Source of the DNA: Murinocardiopsis flavida
GTDB taxonomy: Bacteria; Actinomycetota; Actinomycetes; Streptosporangiales; Streptosporangiaceae
Direction of reading: 5' to 3'
Assembly (NCBI RefSeq): GCF_003014485.1
Contig: NZ_PYGA01000001.1
Coordinates: forward strand, 124,001-188,000
DNA: 64,000 nt
Part shown: positions 32,633 to 43,477 of the stretch, piece after piece
How positions within the stretch are numbered: the stretch's first letter is position 1
How the letters are laid out: the number at the start of each line of letters is the position of its first letter
Program-made: the position numbers and the translations under genes
Notes under the pieces: generated by a model
What the model was told of the DNA's origin: nothing
Database searches by the model: none
What the model saw: the letters and a program-made list of their open reading frames with translations, nothing else

Positions 32633-35356
32633 CTAGTAGGGGACGCGGAGGCGGCGGGGGCCCTGGTCCTGGCGGACCTCGGGCGCCTCGCGCAGCCACA
32701 CCCGCGCGCCGAGCGCGTGCGCGCCGGTGGTGTTGACGATCACCGGGTCGAGGTCGACGTGCGCGACCTCCGGCAAGGCGTCGACCAGCCGCGACACCCG
32801 TACGAGCAGTTCCTCCAACGCGTCGACGTCGGGCTGGTCGGCCAGCGACGTGGCGCCGGCCGGCAGGCCGAACAGCAGCGGCGAGGCGCGCACGGCGCGC
32901 GCCAGGCCGGCGGCGTCGGCGTCGGTGAGCGGCGCCAGCCGGTGCGCGCGGTCGTCGAGGAGTTCGGCGGTGACGTCGGCGAGCCCGAACGCGATGACCG
33001 GGCCGAAGGAGGGGTTGTCGCCCGCGCGCACCATGCAGGGCACGCCGGGCTCGGTCATGCGCTGCACCACGAGCATGGCGTCCTCGCCCAGGCGGTCGTG
33101 CAGCGCGGTGAACGCCCGGCGGACGTCGCCCGCCGAGCGCAGGTCGGCCCGTATCCCGCGGCCGCCGGCACGCAGCCGCAGGTCGGGGGCGTTGGCCTTG
33201 ACGACGACCGGGTAGCCGAGCGCCTCGGCCGCTGCCTCCGCCTCGTCGGCCGATGCGACGGGGATGTCGGGCAGCACCGGCACCCCGAAGTGCCCGAGCA
33301 GTTCGCGGGCGGCGTCGGCGGACACCGCGCCCTGCTCGTTGTACATGGTCTCGGTGGTGAACGAGACGCCGTGCGCCGCGGCGTCGGGCGATTCGGGGTC
33401 GTCGAGGGTGCGCGCGATGAGGCCGCGCGCCGCGGCGAGGTCGATGCCGCCGAGTTCGGGGTGCCTTCCGGGGTCGCGTTCGCGCCACATGGCGTAGCGG
33501 GTGGCGTGGGCCAGCGCCCGGACGGCGTCCTCGGGCGCGGGGTAGGACGGCACCGAGCCGCGCACCGCCGCGCCGTCGGGGCCGGTGCGGCGCAACTCCT
33601 CGGGGAGCCCCTGGTAGCCGAGGTAGGTGGTGAGGATGGGCTTGGTGGAGTGCGCCGAGCGCTCGCGCATGACCTCGGCGACCCCGCCGGTGATGGGGGT
33701 CAGCGCGGGGATGAACACGACCACCACGGAGTCGACGGAGTCGTCGGCGAGCGCGGCCTCCAGCGCGGTGTCGAAGTCGGCGGCGGTCGCACCGGGGCCG
33801 AGGTCGATGGGGTCGCGCGGGCGCAGCCCCGAGCGCAGGCAGGCGTCCTGGACGAGCAGCCCCAGCGAACCGGAGTTGCCGAGGACGGCGACCCGCGGCC
33901 CTTCGGGGAGCGGCTGGTAGGCGAACAGCTGCGCGACGTCGAACATCTGCGTGATGTCCTCGACCCGGACCACGCCGGCCTGCTCGAACAGTGAGCTGAC
34001 GGCGTAGTCGGGCAGGGCGAGGGTGTCGACGGCGTGCCCCGTGGGGATGCCCTTGGACGATCCGCCGCTGCGCACGGCGACGACCGGCTTCTGCTGGGCG
34101 AGGCGGCGGCTCAGCCGGGTGAACTTGCGCGGGTTGCCCAGCGACTCCAGGTACTGGAGGACGACCTCGGTGGCGGGGTCCTCCTGCCAGTACTGGATGA
34201 GGTCGTTGCCTGAGACGTCGGCCCGGTTGCCGGCGGACACGAAGGTCGACAGCCCCATGCCGCGGTCGGCGACCCGTTGCAGGATGGCGCGGCCCAGCGC
34301 GCCGGACTGGGAGAAGAAGCCGATGGGCCCGCGCGGGGGCAGGTGCGGCGACAGGGTGGCGTTCAGCAGCACCGTGGGGTCGGTGTTGGCGACGCCCAGG
34401 CAGTTGGGGCCGACGACGCGCATGCCCGCGGCGCGGGCGGTGCGCACCAGGTCGTCCTGGCGGACCTTGCCGTCGGGGCTGGCCTCGCCGAACCCGGAGC
34501 TGAGCACCACCAGCCCGTGCACGCCCTTCTGCGCGCACTGCGCGACCACCTCGGCCACCATGTCGGCGCGCACCGCGACCACGGCGAGGTCGACGGGGTC
34601 GGGGATGTCGAGCACCCGGGGGTACGCGCGGACCCCCGCGACCGCCTTGGCCTCGGGGTGCACCGGGTAGACGGGCCCGGTGAAGCTGCCGAGGATGAGG
34701 TTGCGCAGCGCGGTCTGGCCGATGGTGTGCGCGGTGCGGCTCGCCCCGATGACGGCGACCGACTCGGGGAACAGCAACCGCGCGATGGAGCGGGCCTCGG
34801 CCCGCTGCTCCCGCGCGCGCATGACGCTGCGGGAGTCGTCGGTGGGCTCGATGTCGAGGGTGAGGCGGATCACGCCTTCGTCGAAGGTCTGCTGCGCGGT
34901 GAACCCGGCCTCGCGGAAGACGTTGATCATCCGCCGGTTCTCGGGCAGCACGTCGGCGACGAAGCGGCGCACACCCCGCTCGCGGGCCGCCGCCCCGATG
35001 TGCTCAAGCAGCACCGACGCGAGGCCCCGCCCCTGGTGGGCGTCCTCCACCACGAAGGCGACCTCGGCCTCGTCGTCGCTCACCTTGTCGTAGCGGACCA
35101 CCGCCACCAGCGCCTCGCCGATGGTCGCGACCAGCGCGACCCGGTCCTCGTAGTCGACGGTGGTGAAGCGCTCGACGTCGCGCCGGGACAGCCGCGGGTA
35201 GGGTGCGAAGAACCGGTAGTAGATGGTCTCGGGCGAGAGCCGCGAATGGAACTCCGTGAGGAGCTCGGCGTCCTCGGGGGCGATGGGTCGCAGGTGAGCG
35301 GTGCCACCGTCGGTGAGTACGACGTCGGCTTCCCAGTGGCTCGGGTAAGGCTGCAC
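32633..35356 (-). CDS. GNAT acetyltransferase fused to acyl-CoA synthetase (NDP-forming)-like region, PatA-type
   Basis: This is a 907-residue fusion. Residues ~10-165 are a GNAT domain (acetyl-CoA loop DAHQGRGLASVLLEH). Then come a CoA-binding domain (PESVAVIGASRTAHTIGQ), succinyl-CoA-synthetase-like domains (GFFSQSGALGRAIL, AVLGNSGSLGLLVQ) and an ATP-grasp C-terminus (LGYPVVVKANAPDL). Actinomycete PatA-type protein lysine acetyltransferases have this order (GNAT first) and acetylate acyl-CoA synthetases. GTG 35356 marks the start of homology; 49 upstream in-frame codons look non-coding. It is divergent from the PfkB gene. Confidence 0.85.
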   Translation of the reverse strand: MQPYPSHWEADVVLTDGGTAHLRPIAPEDAELLTEFHSRLSPETIYYRFFAPYPRLSRRDVERFTTVDYEDRVALVATIGEALVAVVRYDKVSDDEAEVAFVVEDAHQGRGLASVLLEHIGAAARERGVRRFVADVLPENRRMINVFREAGFTAQQTFDEGVIRLTLDIEPTDDSRSVMRAREQRAEARSIARLLFPESVAVIGASRTAHTIGQTALRNLILGSFTGPVYPVHPEAKAVAGVRAYPRVLDIPDPVDLAVVAVRADMVAEVVAQCAQKGVHGLVVLSSGFGEASPDGKVRQDDLVRTARAAGMRVVGPNCLGVANTDPTVLLNATLSPHLPPRGPIGFFSQSGALGRAILQRVADRGMGLSTFVSAGNRADVSGNDLIQYWQEDPATEVVLQYLESLGNPRKFTRLSRRLAQQKPVVAVRSGGSSKGIPTGHAVDTLALPDYAVSSLFEQAGVVRVEDITQMFDVAQLFAYQPLPEGPRVAVLGNSGSLGLLVQDACLRSGLRPRDPIDLGPGATAADFDTALEAALADDSVDSVVVVFIPALTPITGGVAEVMRERSAHSTKPILTTYLGYQGLPEELRRTGPDGAAVRGSVPSYPAPEDAVRALAHATRYAMWRERDPGRHPELGGIDLAAARGLIARTLDDPESPDAAAHGVSFTTETMYNEQGAVSADAARELLGHFGVPVLPDIPVASADEAEAAAEALGYPVVVKANAPDLRLRAGGRGIRADLRSAGDVRRAFTALHDRLGEDAMLVVQRMTEPGVPCMVRAGDNPSFGPVIAFGLADVTAELLDDRAHRLAPLTDADAAGLARAVRASPLLFGLPAGATSLADQPDVDALEELLVRVSRLVDALPEVAHVDLDPVIVNTTGAHALGARVWLREAPEVRQDQGPRRLRVPY

Positions 35357-35496
35357 GTGTCGGAGCCTATTCGAGAAGCAGAAGTGCCGCGATTGCTCAT
35401 CCGGTTCGTTACCCGCCACCGGGTCGGGACCTGTTAACGTCTCAGAACGCGCGTTTCGGGTCGGTCCGCGCGGTACAGGCGGCGAGGTGGTGGCGT

Positions 35497-36396
35497 ATGG
35501 CACGGGTGGTCGTGATCGGGGATCTCATGACCGACGCTGTGGCGCGGGCTTTCTTCCCGCTCGCACGCGGCAGCGACACCCCCGCGTCGGTGATCACCTA
35601 TGGCGGCGGATCCGGCGCCAACGTCGCCGCGTGGCTGGCCGTCGAAGGCACCGACACCACGCTGGTGGGCCGCCGCGGCTCCGACATCACGGGGCGCACC
35701 CGTGAGATGGAGCTCATGGGCTACGGCATCGACGCCCGCATGGTCATGGACCTCGAACGCCCTACCGGTACCTGCGTCGTCATGATCACCCACCGCGGCG
35801 ACCGCACCATGCTCAGCGACCCCGGCGCCAACGCCGCGCTGCAACCCGAGGACCTCCCCCGCGACGTCTTCGGCCCAGACGCCCACCTGCACGTCTCCGG
35901 CTACACCCTGATCAACGAAGGGTCGCGCCGCGCGGCGCGGGTCGCGCTGCGCCACGGCCGCGAGTCCGGCATGTCGATCTCGGTCGACGCCGGGTCGCAC
36001 GCGCCGCTGGAGCGCGCCGGGGCCGAGGACTTCCTCGACTGGACCAACGGCGCGCGGCTGCTCTTCGCCAACAGCGACCAGGCCACCGTCCTGACCGGGC
36101 GCGACGACCCCGAGGCCGCGGCGAAGGTGCTGAGCGCCTGGTTCCCCAACGTCGTCATCAAGATGGGCGACGCCGGGGCCCTGTGGTCGTCCAAGCAGCA
36201 CAGCGACATCGTGACCGTGCCGGCCGAACCGGTGGAGCCCTCGCCGGGCTCGGTCGGGGCCGGCGACGCGTTCATCGCCGGGTTCCTGCCGCCGTGGCTG
36301 GCCGGCAAGCACCCGCGCGACGCCCTCGCAGCGGCCCAGCGGCTCGGCGCGCGCGCCCTGCACCAGCCGGGCGCCCGCCCCGACCTCGGGCCGTGA
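35497..36396 (+). CDS. PfkB-family carbohydrate kinase
   Basis: This 299-residue ribokinase-like enzyme has the N-terminal GGSGANVAAWLA block and the C-terminal GSVGAGDAFIAGFL with the catalytic Asp and anion hole. It phosphorylates a sugar or nucleoside using ATP; specificity is not evident, with ribokinase or an adenosine kinase-like role possible. It is adjacent to a PRPP synthetase-family gene (convergent), which fits a ribose-phosphate role only loosely. Confidence 0.88.
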   Translation: MARVVVIGDLMTDAVARAFFPLARGSDTPASVITYGGGSGANVAAWLAVEGTDTTLVGRRGSDITGRTREMELMGYGIDARMVMDLERPTGTCVVMITHRGDRTMLSDPGANAALQPEDLPRDVFGPDAHLHVSGYTLINEGSRRAARVALRHGRESGMSISVDAGSHAPLERAGAEDFLDWTNGARLLFANSDQATVLTGRDDPEAAAKVLSAWFPNVVIKMGDAGALWSSKQHSDIVTVPAEPVEPSPGSVGAGDAFIAGFLPPWLAGKHPRDALAAAQRLGARALHQPGARPDLGP

Positions 36397-36423
36397 CCCC
36401 GGCGGTCCGTGCCGGCTGAAGGG

Positions 36424-36470
36424 CAGTGCCGGTCGGAGGTCAGTGCCGGTCGGAGGTCAGTGCTGGTCGA
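36424..36470. repeat. 17-bp tandem repeat overlapping the prs stop codon
   Basis: CAGTGCCGGTCGGAGGT occurs at 36424-36440 and 36441-36457. A diverged copy (CAGTGCTGGTCGA) starts at 36458 and forms the last codons of the PRPP synthetase gene. It looks like local duplication of the gene's 3' end between convergent genes. Confidence 0.75.
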
Positions 36471-37398
36471 ACAGCGCGCTGACCGATTCGCCGTCGTGGA
36501 TGCGCTTGATCGCCTCGGCGAGCGCCGAGGCGATCGACAGCACCGTGAGTTCGGGGATGCGGTTCTCCTCGGGGATGGGCGCGGTGTTGGTGCACACGAT
36601 CTCGGTGACCCCGGTGGCGGTGATGCGGTCGAGCGCGCCGTCGGCGAACAGGCCGTGCGTGCACGCCACCCGCACACTGCGCGCGCCGCGTTCGCGCAGC
36701 TTGTGCACGATCTCGACAGTGGTGCTGCCGCGCGCGATCTCGTCGTCGAGGACGATCGCGTCGCGGCCCGCGACGTCGCCGATGATGTCGGTGATGACCA
36801 CCCGGTCGTCGCTGAACCGCTGCTTGGCGCCCGCCGCGACGCTCACCCCGAGCATCCGCGAGAACGCCGTGGCGGTCTTGGCGTTGCCGAGGTCGGGCGA
36901 GACCACGACCGTGGACGACAGGTCGTGGTTCTTGAAGTGCCCGGCGAGTTCGCGCAGCGCGTGCAGGTGGTCGACGGGGACGCTGAAGAAGCCGTGGACC
37001 TGCGGGGAGTGCAGGGTCATGGTGAGGATGCGGCCCGCGCCCGCCGCGACCAGCAGGTCGGCGACGAGGCGGCCGCCGATGGAGATGCGCGGGGTGTCCT
37101 TCTTGTCGGAGCGCGCGTAGGCGAAGTGCGGCATGACCACCGTGGTGCGCGCCGCCGAGGCGCCGCGGGCGGCGTCGAGCATCAGCAGCAGTTCGACCAG
37201 GTTCTCCTGGACCGGGGCGACCAGCGGTTGGATCAGGAAGACGTCGCGTTCGCGGCAGTTGGCCTGCAACTGGACTTCGAGGCAGTCGTTGGCGAAGCGG
37301 GAGACGTGCGACGGTGAGACCGGTTCGCCGAGGTGCGCGCAGATCTCCTCGGCGAGTCCCGGATGTGCGCTGCCGCTGAAGATCGCGATCTCTCGCAC
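36457..37398 (-). CDS. prs: Ribose-phosphate pyrophosphokinase (PRPP synthetase) family, divergent
   Basis: This 313-residue protein has the two-domain PRTase fold of PRPP synthetases: FSGSAHPGLAEEICAHLG, FANDCLEVQLQANCRERDVFLIQP and VVSPDLGNAKTATAFS. The PRPP-binding loop reads VLDDEIARGSTTV where classical enzymes have DDMIDTGGT, so it is an outlying member; activity is likely but not certain. GTG 37398. It is co-directional with, and 58 bp from, a RecQ helicase that carries a PRTase-like tail. The housekeeping prs may be elsewhere. Confidence 0.82.
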   Translation of the reverse strand: MREIAIFSGSAHPGLAEEICAHLGEPVSPSHVSRFANDCLEVQLQANCRERDVFLIQPLVAPVQENLVELLLMLDAARGASAARTTVVMPHFAYARSDKKDTPRISIGGRLVADLLVAAGAGRILTMTLHSPQVHGFFSVPVDHLHALRELAGHFKNHDLSSTVVVSPDLGNAKTATAFSRMLGVSVAAGAKQRFSDDRVVITDIIGDVAGRDAIVLDDEIARGSTTVEIVHKLRERGARSVRVACTHGLFADGALDRITATGVTEIVCTNTAPIPEENRIPELTVLSIASALAEAIKRIHDGESVSALFDQH

Positions 37399-37456
37399 AG
37401 GTGTGTCCCTTTTCGTGCTGTAACGACGGGGTCGCTGCGAGGATACCCCGCGCGGC

Positions 37457-39604
<2,148 letters not shown>

Positions 39605-39653
39605 GGTCACCTTGCTACCAGAGCCGGGCGACAGGCGGCGCCATAGTCCACAG

Positions 39654-39678
39654 GTCCCGCCGCGACCTGCGGCGGGAC
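39654..39678 (-). terminator. Hairpin after the mnh operon
   Basis: A perfect 10-bp stem (39654-39663 with 39669-39678) and 5-nt loop lie 35 bases past the mnhG stop. No T-tract is present, as is common in GC-rich actinomycetes. It probably separates mnh transcription from recQ. Confidence 0.5.
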
Positions 39679-39712
39679 ACGGCATCGGCCGAGGCGCCGG
39701 GCAGGGCGGGGG

Positions 39713-40105
39713 TCAGGGCGTGCGGCCCGGCGGCAGTTCGCGGTCGTCCGCCGCGGCGATCGCGTCTGCGAGTTCGTCGACCACGAGGTGGTCGGGGTCG
39801 ACCTCGCCGCGGCTGTAGGCCACCCGGCCCAGGGTCTGGGCGAGTACCGGGACGGTCACGAGCTGGAACAGCGCCACCAGGGCGAGCGGCGCCGCCGAGC
39901 CGATGTCGGGGAGTTGGAACGCGGCGCCGACCAGCAGCAGGACCAGGCCGACGGTGTCGGGCTTGGTCGCGGCGTGCATCCGGCCGAGCAGGGTCGGGAA
40001 GCGCACGACGCCGATGGTGCCGACCAGGGAGAACAGGGCGCCGAGCGGCAGCAGCACCGCCGTGCACCAGTCGGCGGCGGTCATTCCTGCGGTGAGGTCA
40101 CCCAC
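39713..40105 (-). CDS. mnhG: Na+/H+ antiporter subunit G (MnhG/MrpG)
   Basis: This 130-residue subunit has three membrane helices (GALFSLVGTIGVVRFPTLLGRMHAA is diagnostic of MnhG). It is the last gene of a complete seven-subunit Mrp operon, overlapping mnhF. GTG 40105 is chosen because AGGAGGG lies upstream; ATG 40084 lacks a well-placed ribosome site. The C-terminal acidic tail is cytoplasmic. Confidence 0.9.
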   Translation of the reverse strand: MGDLTAGMTAADWCTAVLLPLGALFSLVGTIGVVRFPTLLGRMHAATKPDTVGLVLLLVGAAFQLPDIGSAAPLALVALFQLVTVPVLAQTLGRVAYSRGEVDPDHLVVDELADAIAAADDRELPPGRTP

Positions 40106-40376
40106 GGTCGTGCGCCCTCCTCTCCGCGAACCGGGCCGCGGTGAGCGTGCCCACGAAGCCGAGCAGTGCGACGGTCACCATCAGGCCGATGTAGGCGGAG
40201 TCGCCGCGCAGCGCCGCCTCGGCCGCCATGGCGCTGACGACCAGCACCGACATCGCGTTCAGGCAGACGATGCGGTCGAGGACCGAGGGGCCCCGCACCA
40301 CCCCATAGAGGATGCACAGCACCCCGGCGCCGAGCATGGTGAAGGTCGCGACGAACACGTGGTCGAGCACTGTCAT
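40098..40376 (-). CDS. mnhF: Na+/H+ antiporter subunit F (MnhF/MrpF)
   Basis: This 92-residue subunit has three helices. The family motif GPSVLDRIVCLNAMSV is present. The start lies in an ATGA overlap with mnhE and the end overlaps mnhG. It is part of the membrane arm of the Mrp complex, which exchanges cytoplasmic Na+ for external protons. Confidence 0.9.
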   Translation of the reverse strand: MTVLDHVFVATFTMLGAGVLCILYGVVRGPSVLDRIVCLNAMSVLVVSAMAAEAALRGDSAYIGLMVTVALLGFVGTLTAARFAERRAHDRG

Positions 40377-40987
40377 GGGGCCTCCTTCGGTGCGCCGTCG
40401 GCCGCTTCGGCGGTGCGCCGTTCGAGCGCGCGCTGCGCGGCCTCGAACTCGGCGACGTCGGCGGCGGTGCCGAACGCGCGGACGAACAACTCCTCGGTGC
40501 GCTGCACCTGGGTGCGCAGCTTCGCGGCGTCCTCGGCGGAGTCGACGGGGATGCCGTGCAGGTACACGACGCCGTGCTCGCGGTTCAGCTCGATCACCAG
40601 GCTGCCGGTGACCAGCGACAGGCCGCCGCTCATCATCGCGAGGAGGAAGTCGGACCCGGTGCGGGTGGGCACGGCGACGATCGCGCCGCGCGTCCGGGTG
40701 GGCCGCCACAGCACCAGGAGCGCGACCTGTGCGCTGGAGACCAGCAGGTCGAGTCCGAAGTAGCCGATCAGCCGCAGCAGCCACAGCGGGCGGATGCGCA
40801 GGGGGACGGGGATGTGCGGGAGCTTGGCGACCGCGTAGCAGCCGCAGGCGACGCCGAACCCGGCGATGACGGTGCCCGGGCTGGGGTCGCCCCAGAGGAT
40901 GACCCACATGGCGGTGAGCCACAGGATGGTCGGCAGCCGGCCGATGACCCTGCGGTGCAGGGAGCGCTCGGCGATGCTCGTGCTCAC
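40373..40987 (-). CDS. mnhE: Na+/H+ antiporter subunit E (MnhE/MrpE)
   Basis: This 204-residue subunit has an N-terminal pair of helices and a soluble C-terminal part with VTGSLVIELNREHGVVYLHGIP, the conserved MnhE block. A C-terminal charged, coiled-coil-like extension (residues ~160-204) makes it slightly longer than typical. It overlaps its neighbours by 4 bp on both sides. Confidence 0.88.
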   Translation of the reverse strand: MSTSIAERSLHRRVIGRLPTILWLTAMWVILWGDPSPGTVIAGFGVACGCYAVAKLPHIPVPLRIRPLWLLRLIGYFGLDLLVSSAQVALLVLWRPTRTRGAIVAVPTRTGSDFLLAMMSGGLSLVTGSLVIELNREHGVVYLHGIPVDSAEDAAKLRTQVQRTEELFVRAFGTAADVAEFEAAQRALERRTAEAADGAPKEAP

Positions 40988-42513
40988 CCGCTCCCCCTTC
41001 CCAGTACCGCCTCGACGTAGGCCCCGCCGTCGAGGAGGTCGACGGCCGCGGTGAAGCTGACCTGCGCGAGGGGCCCGGCCGCGACGGCGACGGCGACCCC
41101 GGTCGCGACCATGACCCCGGTCATGGCGGTCATGATGCGCAGCCCGGAGGTGTTGGGCCCGCTGCGCAGGCGCTCACGGGCCTCGACCATGTCGGGCAGC
41201 GGCGTCCCCCAGTACGCGCGGGTCCAGATGCGGAAGATCGCGATGAGGGTGAGGAGGCTGGTCAGCACGCCGACGGCGAGGCCCAGTCCCACGAGCCAGC
41301 CGCCCTCGGCGGTGACCGCCGCCTGGAACAGCGCGGTCTTGGCGATGAACCCCGACATCGGGGGCAGGCCGGCCAGGCTGAGCGCCGGCAGGAAGAAGAA
41401 CACGGCGAGCGCGGGCGACACCGTGGTGAGGCCGCGGATGGCGCGCAGCGAGGTGTGCCCGACGTACTGCCGCATGAGGCCGTTCACCAGGAACAGGGTC
41501 GCCTGCACCACGATGTGGTGCACGAGGTAGATGATCACCCCGGCGAGTCCGGCGACGGTGTTCAGCCCGAGCCCGAAGATCATGAACCCGATGTGGCTGA
41601 CCAGCGCGAACGCCATGACCCGGTTGACGTCGTCCTGGACCAGCGCGCCCAGGATCCCGACGATCATCGTGGCGATGGCGACCCACAGCAGCACCGATGT
41701 GACGTCGTCGCGCACGAACAGCAGGGTTTGGGTGCGGATGATGGCGTAGACGGCGACCTTGGTCAGCAGCGCCGCGAATATCGCGGAGATGCGGGTGAGC
41801 GCCACCGGGTAGCTGTCGGGCAGCCAGAAGTGCATCGGGACGATGGCGGCCTTGATGCCGAACACCACGAAGAACATCAGGGCGAGCACCATGCGCAGTT
41901 CGGGGGGTGCCGCGCCGAGCTTGCCCGCGATGTCGGCCATGTTCACGGTGCCGGTCAGCGCGTACACCAGCGCGATGCCGGTGAGGAACAGGATCGAGGA
42001 CGTCAGGCTGACGACGGTATAGATCATGCTGGCCCGCACCCGCGCCCGGGTCGGCGCCTGGGTGATGAGCGCGTAGCTCGCGGTCAGCATGATCTCGAAG
42101 CCGACGAACAGGTTGAACAGGTCGCCCGCGATGAAACTGAGGCACACCCCTGCGGTCAGGACCAGGTAGATGGGGTGGAACACCTGCGGCATGGCGCGGC
42201 TCAGGCCGCCGATGTCCTGGCCGATGGCGTACAGCAGCACGACCAGCAGCACCACGGAGGAGACCAGCACCAGCAGCGCCGCCATGGGGTCGGCGACGAG
42301 GGTGATGCCGAGGGGCGCCGCCCAGCCGCCGGCCTGGCTGACCACCACCGCGCCGTCCCAGGTGTGCCACAGCAGCAGGGCGGCGTCGACGACCACCGCC
42401 GCCAGGCTGATGGTCGCCGTGACCTGCTGGGAGCGGGGTGTGCGCCGCATCAGCAGGGTGATGGCGGCGCCGAGCAGCGGCACCACCAGGGGGACGGCGA
42501 GCAGCGCGTTCAC
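40984..42513 (-). CDS. mnhD: Na+/H+ antiporter subunit D (MnhD/MrpD)
   Basis: This 509-residue protein is related to the NuoM/NuoN proton-pumping subunits of complex I. About 14 helices are seen, with LFNLFVGFEIMLTASYAL (conserved membrane Glu), FGIKAAIVPMHFWLPDSYP (conserved Lys and His) and LAGLPPMSGFIAKTALF. GTG 42513 overlaps the mnhC stop. It is one of the two ion-translocating subunits. Confidence 0.92.
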   Translation of the reverse strand: MNALLAVPLVVPLLGAAITLLMRRTPRSQQVTATISLAAVVVDAALLLWHTWDGAVVVSQAGGWAAPLGITLVADPMAALLVLVSSVVLLVVLLYAIGQDIGGLSRAMPQVFHPIYLVLTAGVCLSFIAGDLFNLFVGFEIMLTASYALITQAPTRARVRASMIYTVVSLTSSILFLTGIALVYALTGTVNMADIAGKLGAAPPELRMVLALMFFVVFGIKAAIVPMHFWLPDSYPVALTRISAIFAALLTKVAVYAIIRTQTLLFVRDDVTSVLLWVAIATMIVGILGALVQDDVNRVMAFALVSHIGFMIFGLGLNTVAGLAGVIIYLVHHIVVQATLFLVNGLMRQYVGHTSLRAIRGLTTVSPALAVFFFLPALSLAGLPPMSGFIAKTALFQAAVTAEGGWLVGLGLAVGVLTSLLTLIAIFRIWTRAYWGTPLPDMVEARERLRSGPNTSGLRIMTAMTGVMVATGVAVAVAAGPLAQVSFTAAVDLLDGGAYVEAVLGRGSG

Positions 42514-42884
42514 GACGGCTCCTCGGGCTCCGTGAGCTTGCTGATGCGGCGGTCCTCCACGTCGTCGGGTACTTCGTCGTTCTCGTCGCCCAGCCAGACC
42601 CGGTAGGCGAGCGCGAGCAGGAAGGTGGTCACACCGAAGGTGATGACGATGGCCGTGAGCGCCATGGCGTGCGGCAGGGGGTCGCTCATCTCGCCGGAGC
42701 CGCCGCTGAGCAGCGGAGGCAGGGTGATGGCCTCGTCGGTGAGCAGCAGCGACACGTTGGCGGCGTGGCCGAGCATCAGGATGCCGAAGACCACCCGCAT
42801 CAGCGACCGCTGGAGCAGCAGGTAGAACCCGCACGAGTAGAGGACGCCGACGCTGGCGATGAGGACGAAACCGGGTGTTGTCAC
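42510..42884 (-). CDS. mnhC: Na+/H+ antiporter subunit C (MnhC/MrpC)
   Basis: This 124-residue NuoK-like subunit has three helices (FGILMLGHAANVSLLLT, HAMALTAIVITFGVTTFLLAL) and an acidic C-terminal tail. GTG 42884 overlaps mnhB by 4 bp. It is expected to shape the ion path together with MnhA and MnhD. Confidence 0.92.
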   Translation of the reverse strand: MTTPGFVLIASVGVLYSCGFYLLLQRSLMRVVFGILMLGHAANVSLLLTDEAITLPPLLSGGSGEMSDPLPHAMALTAIVITFGVTTFLLALAYRVWLGDENDEVPDDVEDRRISKLTEPEEPS

Positions 42885-43477
42885 TCGTGTCCCTCCTTTT
42901 CGGCCCGGAGCCGCCTGCGTTCGCGGCGGGCCTGGTCGATCTCCTGCTCCTGGCGCGCCTCGGCCTCCTCGGCCTCCATACGGGCCCCCAGCGCGGCGAC
43001 GACGCTGAGGACCAGCCCGACGACGACCAGGAACACCCCGACCTCGAAGACCAGGGCGCTGAGCAGCTTCACCTCGCCGAACACGGGGAGGACGAGTTCG
43101 AGCTTGGCGGTGTCGAGGACCGGCTTGCCGAAGAGCAGCGGGAGCCCTGCCGTGGCGCAGGCCAGGAGCAGCCCGAGGGCGAGCAGCCCGTTGGGCCGCA
43201 TGGGCAGTCCCGCCGCGAGTTCGTGCCGGCCGCCCGCGATGTAGCGCAGCACGTAGGCCATGCTCGCGACCAGCCCGCCGGCGAAGCCGCCGCCGGGGCG
43301 GTCGTGCCCCGACACCAGCAGGAACACCGACAGCATCAGGATGGCGGGGATGAGCAGCCGGGCCGCGACCTCCAGCAGCAGCGAGCGCGGGCCGAACGCC
43401 GGCCGGACGACGGTGCTCAGCCAGCGCTCCTTCGGCGCCTCCCACCCTTCGGGCGGGCCGGTTCCGCGCACACCCAT
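42881..43477 (-). CDS. mnhB: Na+/H+ antiporter subunit B (MnhB/MrpB)
   Basis: This 198-residue subunit has the SGHDRPGGGFAGGLVASMAYVLRYIAGG signature, read in two halves, and KLLSALVFEVGVFLVVVGLVLS. It ends in an Arg/Glu-rich cytoplasmic helix (residues ~165-198), longer than usual. The ATG shares one base with the mnhA stop codon. Confidence 0.9.
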   Translation of the reverse strand: MGVRGTGPPEGWEAPKERWLSTVVRPAFGPRSLLLEVAARLLIPAILMLSVFLLVSGHDRPGGGFAGGLVASMAYVLRYIAGGRHELAAGLPMRPNGLLALGLLLACATAGLPLLFGKPVLDTAKLELVLPVFGEVKLLSALVFEVGVFLVVVGLVLSVVAALGARMEAEEAEARQEQEIDQARRERRRLRAEKEGHE

